Of a DNA stretch of 64,000 nucleotides, positions 34,767 through 42,025 are shown in pieces. The notes beneath the pieces were generated by a model. That model saw nothing but the letters and a program-made list of their open reading frames with translations. It ran no database searches and was not told the origin of the DNA. Position numbers and translations under genes: made by a program. Source of the stretch: CAYNVQ01 sp964400735 (GTDB taxonomy: Bacteria > Acidobacteriota > Aminicenantia > Aminicenantales > Aminicenantaceae); assembly GCA_964400735.1 (NCBI GenBank), contig CAYNVQ010000005.1:186001-250000 (forward strand), in the 5' to 3' direction. How positions within the stretch are numbered: the stretch's first letter is position 1; each line of letters begins with the position of its first letter.

Positions 34767-35740
34767 TTTTTCACCTCCTCACCGAGATTCAGAAGGGGGA
34801 GGATGTTTTTCTGTGCCTCATCAAAGATGATTTTTTTATTGATCTTGGGAAGAATCTCATTGATGGCTTCTAAGTAGAGGCGCTTTCGTGTGACCAGCGG
34901 GGCCCTGGCGTATTCTTTGTGTATGGCCTTGAAGCGCTCGGCGTCTCCTCTAGCATTGTTCACCCTTTCTGTGGCGTATCCTTCAGCCTCTCGGATCATC
35001 TGTTCGGCTTCACCCTGAGCTTTGGGGATTTCCTGATTGTATTCGGACCAGGCCTCGTTTATCTTTCTCTCTTTTTCCTGAAGAGCTTCGTTGACCTCGT
35101 TGAACGAGGGTTTGACCGGTGGAGGGGGATTCACGTCCTGAAAAATCAGTTGGTTGACTTCGATACCTATTTCATAGAGGTCACAGAGATTTTGGAGGGT
35201 TTCTTTGGCTACCAGGGCCATCCTGGCTCGACCGATGGTGATGACTTCGTCGACCGAGTTGTCGCCCACGACTTTTCTCACCACGGCCTCGTTCATGAAG
35301 CGGAAGGTACTATCGGCATCTCTCAGTTTAAACAGGTAGTTATAAGGATTCTTGATTTTGTACTGCACGATCCACTCCACATCCGCCACGTTCAGGTCGC
35401 CAGTCAGCATTCTGGCTTCCATCTGCGTTTCCGGTGTTACCCTGAATTCCGACCTTATTCCCGCCCTTTCGGTGCGGAATCCGAATTCCATCTTGAGCTG
35501 TCGCTGAACCGGCACTTTTATCAACTTCTCGATTCCGAGAGGAAGTTTGAGATGGAGTCCAGGGTCTGTGGTCCGGACGAACTTTCCGAAACGGAGGATC
35601 ACGCCCATTTCTTCGGGGCCGATCTGGTAAAATGAACCGATAAGCAGAATCAGAATAACCACACCGGCGATAATGAGCTTTATGACACCGGGACTGATTT
35701 TGGGCAGTCTAATTTCCATGGATGGAAAATCATTGCTCAT
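34763..35740 (-). CDS. hflK: HflK, SPFH-domain membrane protein
   Basis: 325 aa. The membrane helix VIKLIIAGVVILILLIGSFY is followed by the SPFH domain (GPEEMGVILRFGKFVRTTDP, GLHLKLPLGIEKLIKVPVQR) and a coiled-coil region (EALQEKERKINEAWSEYNQE). Unlike E. coli HflK it lacks the long Gly-rich N-terminal extension. The ATG has a textbook AAAGGAGGT site. Partner of HflC, with which it is co-translated. Confidence 0.93.
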   Translation of the reverse strand: MSNDFPSMEIRLPKISPGVIKLIIAGVVILILLIGSFYQIGPEEMGVILRFGKFVRTTDPGLHLKLPLGIEKLIKVPVQRQLKMEFGFRTERAGIRSEFRVTPETQMEARMLTGDLNVADVEWIVQYKIKNPYNYLFKLRDADSTFRFMNEAVVRKVVGDNSVDEVITIGRARMALVAKETLQNLCDLYEIGIEVNQLIFQDVNPPPPVKPSFNEVNEALQEKERKINEAWSEYNQEIPKAQGEAEQMIREAEGYATERVNNARGDAERFKAIHKEYARAPLVTRKRLYLEAINEILPKINKKIIFDEAQKNILPLLNLGEEVKK

Positions 35741-35860
35741 GAAGACCTCCTTTAAAAGGATTGTGATCGATGATTTTAAGTCATCATAGCATAGATGATT
35801 CGATATTTGAAGGAATCCTCCTGAAAAATGGTTTTCGGTCGTATATCGGTGGGTATCGGT

Positions 35861-35950
35861 GAGAACATCCCACTTGGGGACACCCTATTTTATGGAAAAG
35901 CCTTCTTCAATAAATTTTTTACAGGACTTTCTCAGAGAGAATGTCCCTAT
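35861..35950. repeat. dispersed hairpin element overlapping the threonine synthase stop
   Basis: The left arm GAACATCCCACTTGGGGACA-CCCTAT and right arm GGACTTTCTCAGAGAGAATG-TCCCTA are related to the 29291 element but more decayed. The right arm reaches into the last codons of the thrC gene (stop at 35947-35949). Confidence 0.45.
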
Positions 35951-37140
35951 GACTTTAAGAGACGGGGTAATTCAGCAAGAGAAGAATTCACAATGCTGAT
36001 GGTAGAGAGGGGGACCGATTTGGCTGCCCTCAACCCGCTGCCGGTAAGGACCAGCACGATTTTGTTGCTAGGCATGAATTTACCTTTTGCGTCCATTGTG
36101 AGGAGCCCGGCCAAAGGAGTGGCGGACGCAGGTTGGATGAAGAGCCCTTCAAGCTCGGCAAGGAGATTCTGAGCTTCGAGGATTTTATCATCGGAGACGC
36201 TGAGGATTTCTCCACCCACTTTTTTGATCAGGTGAAGGAGGATATTTCCTGCTGGGGGGTCGGGATTGGATATGGCTTGAGCGATGGTTTTTGCCTTTCG
36301 GATTCTCTTTACTTTTGCCTCTCCTTTCTTAAAGGATCGGGAGATAGGGGAGCAGCCGTCGGCTTGGACTCCGACAAAATAAGGGCATTTTTGGATATAT
36401 CCCTGTTCCCTGAGATCCTGATAGGCACGGATAAGCCCGACCAAATGGCCTCCTGCGCTAACCGGAGCAAATAGAAAATCAGGTGAATGGCGTCGAAGTT
36501 GGAAGAAAATTTCAAACCCTGTGACTTTATATCCTTCTATGCGGAAGGGATCCACCGAATTAGCAAAATAGATGCCGGCCGCAGGGGCGAAGTCAAGACT
36601 TTTACGGAAGAGTGCTCCATAGTCGCCTTTGACCTTGATCAAGAGGGGATGATGGATTCCGGTCGAGATCAGCTTTTCTTCTGGTGTGTCTTCTTTGACC
36701 AGGACAAACGTGTCGAATCCTGCACGTGCTCCATAAGCCGCCGTGGAGGCGGCCATGTTTCCCGTGGAAACCGTTCCGATTCTTTGGATTTTCAGAGATG
36801 CCGCTTTCTGAATGGCCACAGCCGTCCCCCTATCCTTGAAACTGTGGGTGGGATTGACGGTTTCGTTTTTGGCAAAAAGAAGGGGAAGGTCGAATTTTTT
36901 TTCGATTGATTTGAGGCGGATCAAGGGAGTATCGCCCTCTCCGAGACTCAAATCTCGCTCGACGTAGGACAGAGGAAGAAAATCCAGCATGGCTTCCAGA
37001 GGATGCTCTTTTCTGAGGCGAAATATCTTTTCTTTTTTCGGTACATTGTAAAGGAGAGGTTCCTGACAGGAAGGACATGAGGTATGGAAGAGATCGAGAG
37101 GGTAGGCTTTTTGGCAGAAGGTGCAAAAAAATGTTTCCAT
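35947..37140 (-). CDS. thrC: threonine synthase
   Basis: 397 aa, fold-type-II PLP enzyme converting O-phosphohomoserine to threonine. An N-terminal zinc-ribbon-like segment (CTFCQK...CPSCQE) is followed by GEGDTPLIRLKSIEKKF, the PLP lysine in PTHSFKDRGTAVA, and the STGNMAASTAAYGARAG loop. The C-terminal LTGSGLRAAK is present. It fits the short bacterial/archaeal ThrC type. No homoserine kinase is adjacent; homoserine dehydrogenase is 5 kb away (42026). A TATAAT lies close before the start, giving a very short leader. Confidence 0.9.
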   Translation of the reverse strand: METFFCTFCQKAYPLDLFHTSCPSCQEPLLYNVPKKEKIFRLRKEHPLEAMLDFLPLSYVERDLSLGEGDTPLIRLKSIEKKFDLPLLFAKNETVNPTHSFKDRGTAVAIQKAASLKIQRIGTVSTGNMAASTAAYGARAGFDTFVLVKEDTPEEKLISTGIHHPLLIKVKGDYGALFRKSLDFAPAAGIYFANSVDPFRIEGYKVTGFEIFFQLRRHSPDFLFAPVSAGGHLVGLIRAYQDLREQGYIQKCPYFVGVQADGCSPISRSFKKGEAKVKRIRKAKTIAQAISNPDPPAGNILLHLIKKVGGEILSVSDDKILEAQNLLAELEGLFIQPASATPLAGLLTMDAKGKFMPSNKIVLVLTGSGLRAAKSVPLSTISIVNSSLAELPRLLKS

Positions 37141-37154
37141 CGCTTTCTTAAAAG

Positions 37155-37183
37155 ATTATAAAACAATCTGTCCCTGGCAGCAA
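37155..37183 (-). promoter_or_regulatory. putative promoter of thrC
   Basis: Minus strand TTGCTG, 17 bases, TATAAT (37160-37155). The start codon at 37140 is 14 bases after the -10 box, so the leader would be about 7 nt, and no Shine-Dalgarno is seen. Confidence 0.4.
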
Positions 37184-37441
37184 AGGGGCTTTTACCTTTC
37201 TCTTAAAAGGCGAGCCGCCAAAAAACGTCCTATAAATGGTTATCCAGTAAAAGTCATGGTAGCCGGTTTATCTGACCTCGGTTCGCTTATTTCCGTGGAA
37301 CCATGTCCTCCGCCTCCGAGGGATATCTATCAACCCAATTAACCGGTTTGATTTCGCTTCCTAAATGAATTGAAAAGGCTGATGTTGTATATATAATTAG
37401 ATATGGCTACAATCGAAAGGAGAAAAAGAGGCAGTTGAAAG

Positions 37442-37888
37442 ATGGATGAAGATGAGCGCTATATGCAGGAAGCCGTTAAAGAGGCTGAAAAGGCAGGAGA
37501 ACTAGGAGAAATTCCGATAGGCGCAGTTGTTGTGGGAGGGGGACAAATCATTGGACGCGGGTCCAACAGGGCTGTTTCGGAGAATGATCCCACGGCTCAT
37601 GCTGAGATCGTGGCCCTTCGGAATGCCTGCCGGGGAGTGGGGAATTACAGGCTTTCCGGATGCGATCTTTATGTGACCCTGGAGCCCTGTGCCATGTGTT
37701 TGGGAGCGGCTGTCCAGGCAAGAGTACGCCGGCTGATTTTCGGCGCGTATGATGCAAAAAGTGGAGCCGTGAAGTCTGTGATGACGTTTCCTTTCTATAA
37801 ATTGAATCACCGCATCGAGATAAAAGGTGGCGTTTTGGCCGCAGAATGCGGTAAAATTCTGAAGTCATTTTTTGAAAAAAGGCGCTGA
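37442..37888 (+). CDS. tadA: tRNA-specific adenosine deaminase
   Basis: 148-aa zinc enzyme that converts A34 to inosine in tRNA-Arg(ACG). The zinc site is visible as TAHAEIVALR (His with proton-shuttle Glu) and LEPCAMCLGA (two Cys). YDAKSGAVKSV and the tail KILKSFFEKRR fit TadA rather than guanine or cytosine deaminases. A tRNA-Ser gene lies 24 bases downstream in the same direction and is probably on the same transcript. Confidence 0.93.
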   Translation: MDEDERYMQEAVKEAEKAGELGEIPIGAVVVGGGQIIGRGSNRAVSENDPTAHAEIVALRNACRGVGNYRLSGCDLYVTLEPCAMCLGAAVQARVRRLIFGAYDAKSGAVKSVMTFPFYKLNHRIEIKGGVLAAECGKILKSFFEKRR

Positions 37889-37912
37889 AGCTTCGCTCCA
37901 AGGAAATATAGT

Positions 37913-38001
37913 GGAGAGGTGGCCGAGTGGTTGAAGGCGGCGGTCTCGAAAACCGCTATTCTGGGTTCCCAGGATCGTGGGTTCGAATCCCACCCTCTCC
38001 G
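37913..38001 (+). tRNA. tRNA-Ser (anticodon CGA)
   Basis: The acceptor GGAGAGG pairs with CCTCTCC (37994-38000), with G as discriminator base. The anticodon stem GCGGT/ACCGC holds the loop CTCGAAA with CGA at 37947-37949, which reads UCG. A long variable arm (CTGGGTTCCCAG) and T-arm GTGGGTTCGAATCCCAC are typical of serine tRNAs. CCA is not encoded; a T-run follows directly and may end the transcript. Confidence 0.93.
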
Positions 38002-38074
38002 TTTTTTTAGATTTTGCGTTCATTCCAACTTCACTTTTTCCAACAAGGCTGCAATCCTTTGTAAAAGCGCTAAG

Positions 38075-39538
38075 TTAAAGGTTCAGGGGGAAAGAAGTTT
38101 TTTGGTTGAATCCCCGGATGAGTTTATCCCATCGTTGATAAGATAAGTATTTGTCTTCCCAATAATTATCGTCATACCATTGGCTGTTGAGCTCCTCGAT
38201 GTCTTTCCCCAGTTGTTCTACCCAGGTGAAGTACTTGAGATTATGGATTCTTTTTTTATCCCAGTAAGAGAGCTCCAACATATGGTCTAGGCCGATGTTC
38301 CTGAGACCTGCCTCAAAATCTAGGGCGGCTTGAGTTGGAGTGTATGGCCCCCTTTCTTGTCTTAATTCCTCAATTCGGGATTGATAAAGCTCCATCGAGT
38401 CCGTAGCTACGGAGAGAACGATGTCTTTCTCATCCATCTCAAAATATCTTGCCATTTTGATGGCTCCTACCAGATTGGCCAAAGATGAGATCCCGAGAAG
38501 GTGAAGATTTCCGACTGTTTGTCCTGGTATTTTTCTGGATTGGAGATATTCTTTTCCAGCGGATTCGTTAAAAAGACGGAGGAGCCTCATACAAATTTCG
38601 TCATCGATACCCGCCACCATGTCCATGGCTTTGACATTGAAGATCCAGGGAACATGTTTGTCCCCGATGCCTTCGATACGATGGGCTCCGTATCCGTTAT
38701 AGAGAAGGGTGGGACACTGGAGGGCTTCACCGGCACCGACTTTCATCTGCGGAAATTTTTTGCGCAAGTAATTGGCGCAGGCCAAGGTTCCAGCCGATCC
38801 CTGGGTCAGAAACAGAGCAGACAGCTTCTGATCTTTCTCTTTCTCCGATTCAAAAACTTCCTCCATGGCCTGTCCTGTGCAGACATAATGCCATATGGCG
38901 TTTCCGATTTCGTCGAACTGGTTGAGGATGACAATCTCTTCCGGACGCTCTCTTTTTAGGGCATAACTTTTATCAAAGACTTCTTTGACGTTGCTTTCTG
39001 AACCCGCCGTGGCGTATACTTCGGCACCGACCTTCTCCAGCCATTCAAACCGCTCCTTTGACATCCCCTCAGGTAGAATGGCTATGCATGGACAGGCTAA
39101 AAGATAGGAATCGTAAGCGCCTCCGCGGCAGTAATTCCCGGTAGAGGGCCAGAGTGCTTTCTGAGAAGTAGGATCGAAATACCCCTGAACGAGTTTTTCA
39201 ACCAGCGGTCCGAATGTGGCACCCACTTTGTGTGATCCGGTCGGAAAGTATTTTCCGATGAGCATGATGATTCTCGCTTGGACTCCGGTTAAAGATGAAG
39301 GGAGCTCCATATAGTTGACTTTTCCGAATCCTCCTCCAAATTCAACAGATTCGTTTTTCCATGTTATCCGGAAAAGATTCCGGCTGTGCAGCTCCCATAA
39401 ACCTATATTCTTCAGCTCATCCTTAATTTTCTGGGGGATCCTGTCAGGGTGGGCCATTTCCTCATATGTAGGGATGATGATGTTTCTTTCCCTGCATCTT
39501 TTTACGGTGTTATCCAATACCTTTCGCGATTTTTTCAT
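38075..39538 (-). CDS. PLP-dependent fold-type-II enzyme, cysteine-synthase-like, unknown substrate
   Basis: 487 aa, clearly longer than cysteine synthase (about 310). The PLP lysine lies in FPTGSHKVGATFGPLVEKL. WPSTGNYCRGGAYDSYLLAC corresponds to the STGN loop, AGSESNVKEVFDKSYAL follows, and TQGSAGTLACANYLRKKF is the phosphate loop. A C-terminal extension of about 120 residues (ERGPYTPTQAALDFEAGL, YWDKKRIHNLKYFTWVEQLG) has no counterpart in the short enzymes. It differs from TrpB1/TrpB2 at the catalytic Glu region. Fourth PLP enzyme in an 8-kb stretch. Confidence 0.75.
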   Translation of the reverse strand: MKKSRKVLDNTVKRCRERNIIIPTYEEMAHPDRIPQKIKDELKNIGLWELHSRNLFRITWKNESVEFGGGFGKVNYMELPSSLTGVQARIIMLIGKYFPTGSHKVGATFGPLVEKLVQGYFDPTSQKALWPSTGNYCRGGAYDSYLLACPCIAILPEGMSKERFEWLEKVGAEVYATAGSESNVKEVFDKSYALKRERPEEIVILNQFDEIGNAIWHYVCTGQAMEEVFESEKEKDQKLSALFLTQGSAGTLACANYLRKKFPQMKVGAGEALQCPTLLYNGYGAHRIEGIGDKHVPWIFNVKAMDMVAGIDDEICMRLLRLFNESAGKEYLQSRKIPGQTVGNLHLLGISSLANLVGAIKMARYFEMDEKDIVLSVATDSMELYQSRIEELRQERGPYTPTQAALDFEAGLRNIGLDHMLELSYWDKKRIHNLKYFTWVEQLGKDIEELNSQWYDDNYWEDKYLSYQRWDKLIRGFNQKTSFPLNL

Positions 39539-39563
39539 CCTTTTTTCCTTATGTTGATTTTTG

Positions 39564-39629
39564 ATTTGGTGACAGGTAACTAAATTATCAGACTTATAGG
39601 AAAACTAATTTAGTTACCTGTCACCAAAT
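39564..39629. repeat. GGTGACAGGT-family palindrome
   Basis: The left arm ATTTGGTGACAGGTAACTAA-ATTA (39564-39587) and right arm TAATTTAGTTACCTGTCACC-AAAT (39606-39629) pair almost perfectly around an 18-base loop. Same family as the palindrome at 4548. Confidence 0.7.
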
Positions 39630-39675
39630 TGTGGTTATAGGAAAACTAATTTAGTTACCTGTCACCAAATTGCGG
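39594..39675. repeat. 41-bp tandem duplication of the palindrome's right half
   Basis: The unit TTATAGGAAAACTAATTTAG plus TTACCTGTCACCAAATTG-n-GG occurs twice head-to-tail (39594-39634 and 39635-39675) with one base change (GTGG versus GCGG). Confidence 0.7.
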
Positions 39676-39747
39676 TGACCAAATTATGTCGCCGGAATAA
39701 ATTATTATAGGTAATTATTTCCTCAAAACATGTATAGGAGGTATATT

Positions 39748-39999
39748 ATGAAGGAAAAAGAATTGATGGAATTATTAGAAAGAAGGGCGAAAGGGCAAGA
39801 AATAGAATTAAAGAATTTGTCTAAGAAAATGAATGAATTTGTATCTTTTTGCACAGATACAAGAATGGTGACCTGTGAAAGGAAAAAATGTGAATTGAAC
39901 GATTATGGGAAGTGTTTGCTTAGGAGAATGATGATAAATTCCCAGGGTCAATGTGGTTGGTATATACCAAAAGAGGCGGAAATCAGCAAGAGCAGTTAA
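39748..39999 (+). CDS. 83-aa cysteine-rich protein of unknown function
   Basis: First gene of the A+T-rich island. ATG at 39748 follows TATAGGAGG; an in-frame ATG six codons earlier lies on that Shine-Dalgarno and is rejected. The N-terminal 35 residues are a charged helix (LMELLERRAKGQEIELKNLS). The rest holds five cysteines in FCTDTRMVTCERKKCELNDY and GKCLLRRMMINSQGQCGWY, suggesting a metal or Fe-S site. No family recognised. Convergent with the next gene, stops overlapping by 4 bases. Confidence 0.6.
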   Translation: MKEKELMELLERRAKGQEIELKNLSKKMNEFVSFCTDTRMVTCERKKCELNDYGKCLLRRMMINSQGQCGWYIPKEAEISKSS

Positions 40000-40229
40000 G
40001 ATTTAAGGCGTATATTGAAAAGCAGGGGCTTTACATTTTTGGCCCCTTCGCCTTCAACAAAAGTGATTTTACCTTTGTCCCTTAGTATCAATAAATGCTT
40101 TCTGATTTCCTCTCTTTCTTCAGGGGTTTTAAGGCTTGGTAGAATATCTAAATTTGAATGAATCGTGTCGGGATATGCATCTTTTATCTGTGCTAAAATT
40201 TTGTCTGATAAATTTTGGTCAATTTCCAT
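39996..40229 (-). CDS. 77-aa protein of unknown function, possibly a winged-helix DNA-binding protein
   Basis: ATG at 40229 has AAAGGAGG in front; an in-frame start 11 codons upstream has none. The sequence (LSDKILAQIKDAYPDTIHSN, EEREEIRKHLLILRDKGKIT, FVEGEG, LLFNIRL) reads as helix, helix, then a beta-hairpin, as in small winged-helix domains. That is inference; no family was recognised. Its promoter overlaps that of the divergent gene at 40315 around a small palindrome, a place where it could act. Confidence 0.55.
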   Translation of the reverse strand: MEIDQNLSDKILAQIKDAYPDTIHSNLDILPSLKTPEEREEIRKHLLILRDKGKITFVEGEGAKNVKPLLFNIRLKS

Positions 40230-40249
40230 ATAAAACCTCCTTTTGTGAC

Positions 40250-40286
40250 TTGTCAATTTCATATCATATGAATATGATTAAGTCAA
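40250..40286. promoter_or_regulatory. face-to-face overlapping divergent promoters with central palindrome
   Basis: Plus strand: TTGTCA (40250-40255), 17 bases, TATGAT (40273-40278). Minus strand: TTGACT (40286-40281), 17 bases, TATGAA (40263-40258). Both promoters occupy the same DNA, centred on TCATAT-C-ATATGA (40259-40271). Only one polymerase could sit here at a time. Confidence 0.55.
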
Positions 40287-40314
40287 ATCCAACAAGGGGA
40301 GAATGGAGGTAAAA

Positions 40315-40749
40315 ATGTTTGATTTACAGACAATTACTTCATTTGTAGCTATTGTATCGGCACTTTTTGCAGGGATAGCTTTAATATTGAATTTTCGTGT
40401 ATTTAAAAAACAACAGAAAAATATCCAAGTGAATTTATTAGCCGATTTTTCAACGAGGTTTTTTGACCTTATTGATAAACAAAAGGAGTATGTAAATGAG
40501 GAAAAAATAGGCCAATTCAATGTTTTATTCTTAAACTTATTAGAATGGTTTACCTATTTGGTAAATCACGGATATTTACCATTTGGAATGTCCGAAATGT
40601 ATCACGGCGTAATTATCAATTGGTACAATAAAGTTAGGAAAGGACAAGAAGAATTATTAAAGGGGTATATGGAAGATCAAAAATACAAATTTTCTGAGCT
40701 GGATAAATTTTATGAAAATTTAAAAAGTAAAGGCATTATTGATGATTAA
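40315..40749 (+). CDS. 144-aa membrane-anchored protein of unknown function
   Basis: ATG at 40315 follows GGAGG; an in-frame ATG four codons earlier is less well placed. One N-terminal membrane helix (SFVAIVSALFAGIALILNFR) is followed by a cytoplasmic helical region with aromatic residues (FSTRFFDLIDKQKEYVNEEK, FNVLFLNLLEWFTYLVNHGY, YHGVIINWYNKVRKGQEELL). No catalytic motif and no family recognised. Base composition is visibly more A+T-rich than the flanking chromosome. The stop overlaps that of the convergent gene by 4 bases. Confidence 0.65.
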   Translation: MFDLQTITSFVAIVSALFAGIALILNFRVFKKQQKNIQVNLLADFSTRFFDLIDKQKEYVNEEKIGQFNVLFLNLLEWFTYLVNHGYLPFGMSEMYHGVIINWYNKVRKGQEELLKGYMEDQKYKFSELDKFYENLKSKGIIDD

Positions 40750-40889
40750 CCGTCTTCTTTATCCTCTTTTGGCTTTGGTTTTAAGATTTCAGGAGAAACA
40801 ACTTGTTTTTTCTCTTTTTCTTTTTCTTTCTTTACAAATTCTTGGATTTTCTCTTTTTGTTTTTCCTGTTTTTTTTCATTATCTGCCAT
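40746..40889 (-). CDS. 47-aa highly charged lysine/glutamate protein
   Basis: ATG at 40889 has AGGAGG at ideal spacing; upstream in-frame codons encode an unlikely hydrophobic leader and are dropped. The product (MADNEKKQEKQKEKIQEFVK, then KEKEKEKKQ...PEILKPKPKEDKEDG) is low-complexity and probably disordered or coiled-coil. Unknown function. Part of the alternating-gene island. Confidence 0.5.
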   Translation of the reverse strand: MADNEKKQEKQKEKIQEFVKKEKEKEKKQVVSPEILKPKPKEDKEDG

Positions 40890-40905
40890 AATTATATCCT
40901 CCTTT

Positions 40906-40943
40906 TTGGCTGGTAATGTAATAATGATATAAAAATTAGACAA
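40906..40943. promoter_or_regulatory. second overlapping divergent promoter pair
   Basis: Plus strand: TTGGCT (40906-40911), 16 bases, TATAAA (40928-40933). Minus strand: TTGTCT (40943-40938), 17 bases, TACATT (40920-40915). It serves the 47-aa gene (minus) and the 45-aa gene (plus). Confidence 0.35.
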
Positions 40944-40964
40944 ACAAAACAATAAGGAGTTTAG

Positions 40965-41102
40965 ATGAAAGAAAAACAGAAAAAACAAAAAAGGAAATCA
41001 AAATCAGAAGAACCTAACCCCAACCACAAAAAGGATTTTTTGGATTTGATAAAAAAGGCATCATCGCCCACCATCAATCAGAAAGATAAGACAAAAGAGT
41101 GA
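40965..41102 (+). CDS. 45-aa basic protein of unknown function
   Basis: AAGGAG lies just before the ATG. The product MKEKQKKQKRKSKSEEPNPN continues HKKDFLDLIKKASSPTINQK-DKTKE: a lysine-rich start, then NPNHKKDFLDLIKKA, a pattern I have the impression of seeing in other short bacterial proteins without an assigned role. Its 3' end overlaps the 3' end of the transposase gene on the other strand by 29 bases. Confidence 0.5.
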   Translation: MKEKQKKQKRKSKSEEPNPNHKKDFLDLIKKASSPTINQKDKTKE

Positions 41103-41958
41103 AGAACATATGATCTTTAACGTTTCTTTGATTGAATCTGAAAGCGAATTCGTCAACGTAATTCTGGAGGTGCTTTTTTGAAATCCAAACATGGGTGCCG
41201 GAAATGCCTCTTTTAAACCATGACCAGAAGCCTTCAATTAATTGTGTATGGCATTCGCCCTTTACATATTCTTTCATGGAGTGTTTAACAAAGCTATGAC
41301 AATATCCCCAATCCTCAAGTGTCCGGTAGCTAAGAAATTCATCCGTATTAATCTTAGAGCCTACCCAAACATTCTCCGTGATAACGGGAACAACGGTCTT
41401 TTTCTTCATATTGGGAACGACTTTGCCTTTCATATTCCCTTCTCTTTCAACCATTCCCAGGACTATGGATTTCTTTTCCGCCCCTCTTCCTCTTTTCCCT
41501 TTTCCCTTGCCTCCGACATAGGTATCATCGATTTCAACGTCTCCGAAAAGAGGGGGGATCTTGTCATTTCCCATGAGGCTTCTGATTTGATGGGCCATTC
41601 TCCAGGCGCATTTATAAGTAACCCCAAGCTGTCTTTCGATTTCTTTAGCCGACACGCCAGATCGGGTGGCGGTCATAAGATATATGGCATAAAACCAATG
41701 GGTCAAAGGAGTGGTCGATTTCTCAAAAATAGTATCCTTTGTAGGATAAACCTGAAATGCGCACCATTGGCATTCATAACAGCGTCTATTTTTGACTCTA
41801 TGAAACTTGGTTTCCTTTCCGCATTTAGGGCATATTTTAGTGTCCCCATATCTGAGGTGCATTATGGTGTCTAAACAAACATCATCATTAGGGAACATTT
41901 CCCTGAATTGCCTAATGGTGAATTTTTCCTTTTTGACTTTCTTTTTTGTGTTTTTCAT
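41074..41958 (-). mobile_element. IS1595-like (ISXO2-type) transposase, apparently intact
   Basis: 294-aa DDE-type transposase. An N-terminal zinc ribbon (CPKCGKETKFHRVKNRRCYE, CQWC) is followed by the ISXO2 core VEIDDTYVGGKGKGKRGRG, NTDEFLSYRTLEDWGY, HTQLIEGFWSWFKRGISGTH and VDEFAFRFN. The reading frame is full length with no stop or shift. Terminal inverted repeats and target duplications could not be fixed by eye, so element ends are not given. The gene has a near-perfect promoter just upstream and looks leaderless. IS1595-type elements can carry passenger genes, so the small genes to the left might be cargo. Confidence 0.9.
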
Positions 41959-41964
41959 ACCTAA

Positions 41965-41993
41965 ATTGTATCATAGAAAATACATGTTGTCAA
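41965..41993 (-). promoter_or_regulatory. promoter of the transposase gene
   Basis: Minus strand TTGACA (41993-41988), 17 bases, TACAAT (41970-41965). The ATG (41958) is only 6 bases after the -10 box and has no Shine-Dalgarno, so the transcript is probably leaderless. Confidence 0.65.
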
Positions 41994-42019
41994 GGGATAA
42001 TTACCTTATTATATATAAT
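41987..42019 (+). promoter_or_regulatory. putative promoter of hom, overlapping the transposase promoter
   Basis: TTGTCA (41987-41992) shares bases with the transposase -35 box on the other strand. TATATA (17-base spacing, 42010-42015) or TATAAT (42014-42019) serves as -10. The hom ATG at 42026 is 6 bases after TATAAT. Confidence 0.4.
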
Positions 42020-42025
42020 GTAGCC

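Noticed and set aside
39564..39675. Possible CRISPR array because of repeated palindromic units
   Set aside because: Only two tandem units with no variable spacers and no cas genes; the same arm is found singly at 4548, so it is a dispersed palindrome.
41807..42025. N-terminal extension of hom running through the transposase gene
   Set aside because: The extension is antisense to conserved transposase zinc-ribbon codons; homoserine dehydrogenase begins at the MKTMNIVLMGFG segment.
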